Shown one piece after another: positions 21,701 through 23,405 of a DNA stretch of 23,405 nucleotides (positions within the stretch are counted from its first letter, which is position 1; the number at the start of each line of letters is the position of its first letter). The stretch lies in assembly GCA_964581415.1 (NCBI GenBank), contig CAZOOJ010000021.1, positions 1 through 23,405 on the forward strand, read 5' to 3'. A program made the translations under genes and the position numbers. Origin of the DNA: CAYTGG01 sp964581415 (lineage in GTDB: Archaea > Nanobdellota > Nanobdellia > Pacearchaeales > GW2011-AR1). The notes under the pieces were generated by a model. That model ran no database searches and was not told the DNA's origin. It was given only the letters and a program-made list of their open reading frames with translations.

Positions 21701-22283
21701 ATATCCTTTAGAACTTTATGAAAAAGCTGAAAATAAAAAACATTCCTCTGAGGTAAAAATTTATTCTGTTAAAGATGTTTTAAAAGAAGGAAAAAATCCT
21801 TTTTTAAATTTAGGTTATACTCACGAGACTTTTGATTTTAATAAGGGTGTTAGATGTTCTAGTTATAAATATCTTTCAACTATGCAGGAGAAAGTTCAGC
21901 ACCAAATGGAGCTTGTTGAAAAATTAAGGGCTGTGAATACTTCTGATACTGCTAAATTGATGATTGACAGACATTTTTTAAGAGATATCAAAGGTAATCT
22001 AAGAAACTTTTCAATTCAATCTTTTAGATGTGTTAAATGTAACGCTATTATGAGAAGACCTCCTTTATCTGGAGTTTGTGAAAAATGCGGAGGAAAATTA
22101 ATTTTTACAGTTCATGAAGGAGGAATCAAGAAATATTTAGAACTTGCAACCAATTTAGCTAAAAGATATAATCTTCCAATATACACTCAGCAAAATTTAG
22201 ATTTGGTAAAAAGAGTTATAGACAGCATCTTTGGAAAAGAACTTGAAAAACAAGAAGGTTTAGAAAAGTGGTTTGAGCATTAA
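18765..22283 (+). CDS. polC: DNA polymerase D large subunit DP2 (catalytic)
   Basis: Catalytic subunit of PolD, unrelated to family A-C polymerases and built on a double-psi barrel fold like RNA polymerase. The 1172 residues are uninterrupted by an intein. Catalytic acidic cluster DCDGDE has D919, D921 and D923 in AAIRRDCDGDEAAIMLLSD. Other landmarks are YFSGPIRSAGTTAS near the N-terminus, PHDVLLPSCPESPDEKADDVF, and FLPTHRGGTQDAPLVLNAKI. Two zinc sites are visible: C671-C674-C683-C686 and C1089-C1092-C1105-C1108. The C-terminus QEGLEKWF fits a PCNA-interacting peptide (QxxLxxWF). It closes the cdc6-DP1-DP2 operon. Confidence 0.97.
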   Translation: MNTEEYFKNLEKEVRKVYSIAEEARAKNFDPEEKVEIPLAITMAAKVVGLISTIYPQMTNSGIDKRISELEKQYGKLNIAVVFKIAEEVAKQKFCKFSSLLEAIDAGIRIGFAYITLGVVSSPIEGYTGLKLGKTREGKDYFIAYFSGPIRSAGTTASCIALMLIDYLRELFGYAKYDSTEEEIKRYITECYDYHERVTNLQYIGTEEEFGFLAKNLPIQIAGEPTEKIEVSNYKNLERVDTNYIRGGMALIFSEGLAQKAAKGFRLLNEAKKKGIKSTGFDFLEEYIKLHDKSSKGGEESDERPTYMKDLVAGRPIFGYPSMSGGFRMRYGRSRVNGFSAVSLNPATMVITDSFISTGTQLKIEKPTKGCVVTNCDSIDGPIVKLFNGSVKKIKTKEEAKKVYSDVEEIIYLGDILFPYSDVINRNAQLIKPGYVEEWWNSELEKAGGKIENYFNISFEKAGELSQNYKIPLHPEFIFFWTQIDKKQFFELINWLKFSWIKNKKIIFPYYKSEEEKFEKGKRALEILGVEHTVSVENVIIEEEIAKSLFCNLGLNTDLIKKQDFFLKETILKIENKLSDKLFEDNKLNSKNLDSEEVLSIINNLSKFKIKDKAGEFIGSRMGRPEKAKLRKLTGSPNFLFPVGREGGRLRSIQAACEEGQIFSNFPLYYCENCNKETIYPYCEICEKKTRRRYSFSDGEKSFNKKRGDVEGVSSSLISLDINYYLKNAKEKLKISEQEMPLLIKGVRGTSSEGHILENLCKGILRAKYNLQVNKDGTIRFDATELPLTAFKPKEISVSIKKLKELGYDKDIFGEELQNDEQILELMPHDVLLPSCPESPDEKADDVFIKISNFIDELLVRFYGLKSFHNIKNREDLVGQLGVCMAPHNCAGVVSRIIGFSENLGLLASPYMHAAIRRDCDGDEAAIMLLSDVLLNFSRKFLPTHRGGTQDAPLVLNAKINAGEVDDQILDFEILSENKYPLELYEKAENKKHSSEVKIYSVKDVLKEGKNPFLNLGYTHETFDFNKGVRCSSYKYLSTMQEKVQHQMELVEKLRAVNTSDTAKLMIDRHFLRDIKGNLRNFSIQSFRCVKCNAIMRRPPLSGVCEKCGGKLIFTVHEGGIKKYLELATNLAKRYNLPIYTQQNLDLVKRVIDSIFGKELEKQEGLEKWFEH

Positions 22284-22353
22284 TTGATTAATTCAATCTG
22301 GAATATCTTACCAAAACATTTATAATATTCTTTGATTATTTTTAATTATAAAA

Positions 22354-22935
22354 ATGGTGGATGAAAAGGCTTACAATTATCTTAAGAGATATTCTGGAAA
22401 GTATAGTCTTGAGGATTTAAAAAAGAAATTAATTAATTCAGGATATTCTAGAAGAATAGTCGAGGAAGCTGCTTCTGCATTAGGAAGTGTAAAGAAAAAA
22501 AATTCTTCTATGAGAGCCCAATCTTCTAATATTTCTTCAAAACAAAAACCAAATACTACAAAACAGATGGTGAGAAAAACTTCAAAAACTAAATTAAAGG
22601 TTCCAAAAATTGATGAAAAAAAATTTAGATTTGAGAACAAACAGGCACAAACTTCTTCTAAAAATCAAGAAGGAATTTCACAAAATCAAAAAAAAATTCA
22701 ACCAAACACTAAACAAAAAGTCCAAATCGTTAAATTCCAATCACCTTCAAAAACAAATTCACAAAACAATCAAAAAAATCAGCAAAAAAAACAAACAACT
22801 TCTCCTCAGACAGTTCAACAACAAGAACAAAATTTTCCTCCTCAAAAGTCCAAATATAAAAAATGGATATGGATTATTTTAATAATTCTTGGTGTTTTGA
22901 TAATCGGAGGAGTAATCTATTACTTCTTTTTTTAA
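22354..22935 (+). CDS. tail-anchored protein with low-complexity linker, 193 residues
   Basis: Not a family I can name. Residues 1-45 are a compact three-helix domain (EKAYNYLKRYSGKYSLEDLKKKL, SGYSRRIVEEAASALG), resembling short UBA/SHOCT-like helical modules seen in DPANN proteins. Residues 46-165 are a Lys/Gln/Asn/Ser-rich linker without structure (many NQ, KQ and TS runs). A single C-terminal membrane helix (WIWIILIILGVLIIGGVIYYFFF, about 171-193) ends the protein, so it should be tail-anchored with the domain in the cytoplasm. A TTTATAATA box sits about 30 bases before the ATG. It follows DP2 by 70 bases and converges with the next gene, with a four-base overlap at the stops. Confidence 0.75.
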   Translation: MVDEKAYNYLKRYSGKYSLEDLKKKLINSGYSRRIVEEAASALGSVKKKNSSMRAQSSNISSKQKPNTTKQMVRKTSKTKLKVPKIDEKKFRFENKQAQTSSKNQEGISQNQKKIQPNTKQKVQIVKFQSPSKTNSQNNQKNQQKKQTTSPQTVQQQEQNFPPQKSKYKKWIWIILIILGVLIIGGVIYYFFF

Positions 22936-23405
22936 AATAAATAAAAAAGAATTACTGGAATTAATAAACATCCCATCATGTTTGTTCTTCTCACTTTTAA
23001 AAGAATACAATAAATTCCTGTGAATGTTGAGATTATTAAAATCAATATTCCATAAAATCCAGAAACTAAAAAAACAATAAAAAATAAAACAATTAATGTT
23101 GAAGAAGAAAGAGAAACATAATTTATTTTTTCTATTTTCTTAGAAAAAAACTTTGCTAAAAAAATTGTCAGAAAAAAAGCTATAATTCCTGTAAAAATTG
23201 TTGTAGTTAAAATCAAAATCAAAATTTTTAGAGACATCTGTCCAATCAATTCTTTAATTGCAACAGCAGCTCCTGTTCTTGTTTTTGAAATTAGATAAAG
23301 AGAGATAAATGAAAAACTCATGACTAAAGTGTTTGTTGCTCCAAGCAAAATTAGAAAACTCTTTCTGTTTGTTTTTGATATAAGATTTCCAATTATTGCT
23401 GCTTG
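22932..23405 (-). CDS. TctA/PF01970-family membrane protein, C-terminal part
   Basis: The frame is open to the window edge, so only the last about 157 residues are visible. They contain four or five hydrophobic segments and the junction LILLGATNTLVMSFSFISLYLISKTRTGAAVAI, which resembles the C-terminal region of archaeal PF01970 (TctA-like, formerly DUF112) proteins, where an LGA-N motif is followed by a LYxIxKxRSGAAVAI segment. The upstream bases continue in frame (AAIIGNLISKTNRKSF), confirming that the gene extends beyond the window and that the apparent TTG start at 23348 is internal. Bacterial TctA is the large membrane subunit of tricarboxylate uptake; archaeal relatives stand alone and their substrate is not known. 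Confidence 0.7.
   Translation of the reverse strand, partial: QAAIIGNLISKTNRKSFLILLGATNTLVMSFSFISLYLISKTRTGAAVAIKELIGQMSLKILILILTTTIFTGIIAFFLTIFLAKFFSKKIEKINYVSLSSSTLIVLFFIVFLVSGFYGILILIISTFTGIYCILLKVRRTNMMGCLLIPVILFYLF

Noticed and set aside
22610..22882. Second plus-strand frame inside the tail-anchored protein gene
   Set aside because: Lys/Asn-rich shadow of the low-complexity linker; the main frame has a folded N-terminal domain and a membrane helix.

Overview
The window comes from a very AT-rich archaeal chromosome (intergenic stretches almost pure A/T). The gene set is archaeal: eL18, eL21, split-type RNA polymerase subunits RpoD, RpoF and RpoN, Orc1/Cdc6, and both subunits of DNA polymerase D. 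Short proteins, overlapping ATGA gene junctions, and TATA boxes sitting 24-27 bases before the start codon (leaderless mRNAs) suggest a reduced DPANN genome of the Pacearchaeota/Woesearchaeota type. That lineage is an inference from style, not proof.

Layout. 1-182 (minus) is the start of rpoN, cut by the window edge. 280-5024 is a MacB/LolCDE-like ABC exporter cluster: one ATPase, a secreted membrane-anchored NEW3-like protein, two small unknowns and two FtsX-type permeases that share a nearly identical 146-bp segment. 5089-5241 is a small zinc-ribbon gene. 5300-10356 is information processing: eL21, rpoF, DUF655, uS13, uS4, uS11, rpoD, tRNA-Leu(CAA), a structured leader, eL18, uL13, a YbaK-type deacylase and uS9. 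The usual uS9-rpoN junction is broken; what follows uS9 is accessory DNA.

10357-14698 is that accessory block. It holds an RNase H-like (DUF3800-like) protein, a compact serine recombinase, two small unknowns (one DUF5654-like membrane protein), and two convergent genes, here called A (12983-13600) and B (13742-14398). Both encode an N-terminal coiled coil, a repetitive linker and a C-terminal winged helix. Gene A carries palindromic AAACAGCTGTTT sites both upstream and inside its own linker, where they are read in two reading frames. Gene B carries a (GACA)10 tetranucleotide array next to a canonical-looking origin recognition box. This pair is the best candidate for an undescribed, origin-linked DNA-binding system.

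14429-15443 holds a small winged-helix gene, a conserved-looking unknown and a PRC-barrel protein, all minus strand. 15444-15919 looks like the replication origin: an inverted origin recognition box, a 96-bp pure A/T tract, then two identical 24-bp origin recognition boxes, the last one just before cdc6. The operon orc1/cdc6 - DP1 - DP2 (15920-22283) follows, the arrangement known from Pyrococcus oriC. The window ends with a tail-anchored unknown and the C-terminal part of a TctA-family (PF01970) membrane protein on the minus strand.
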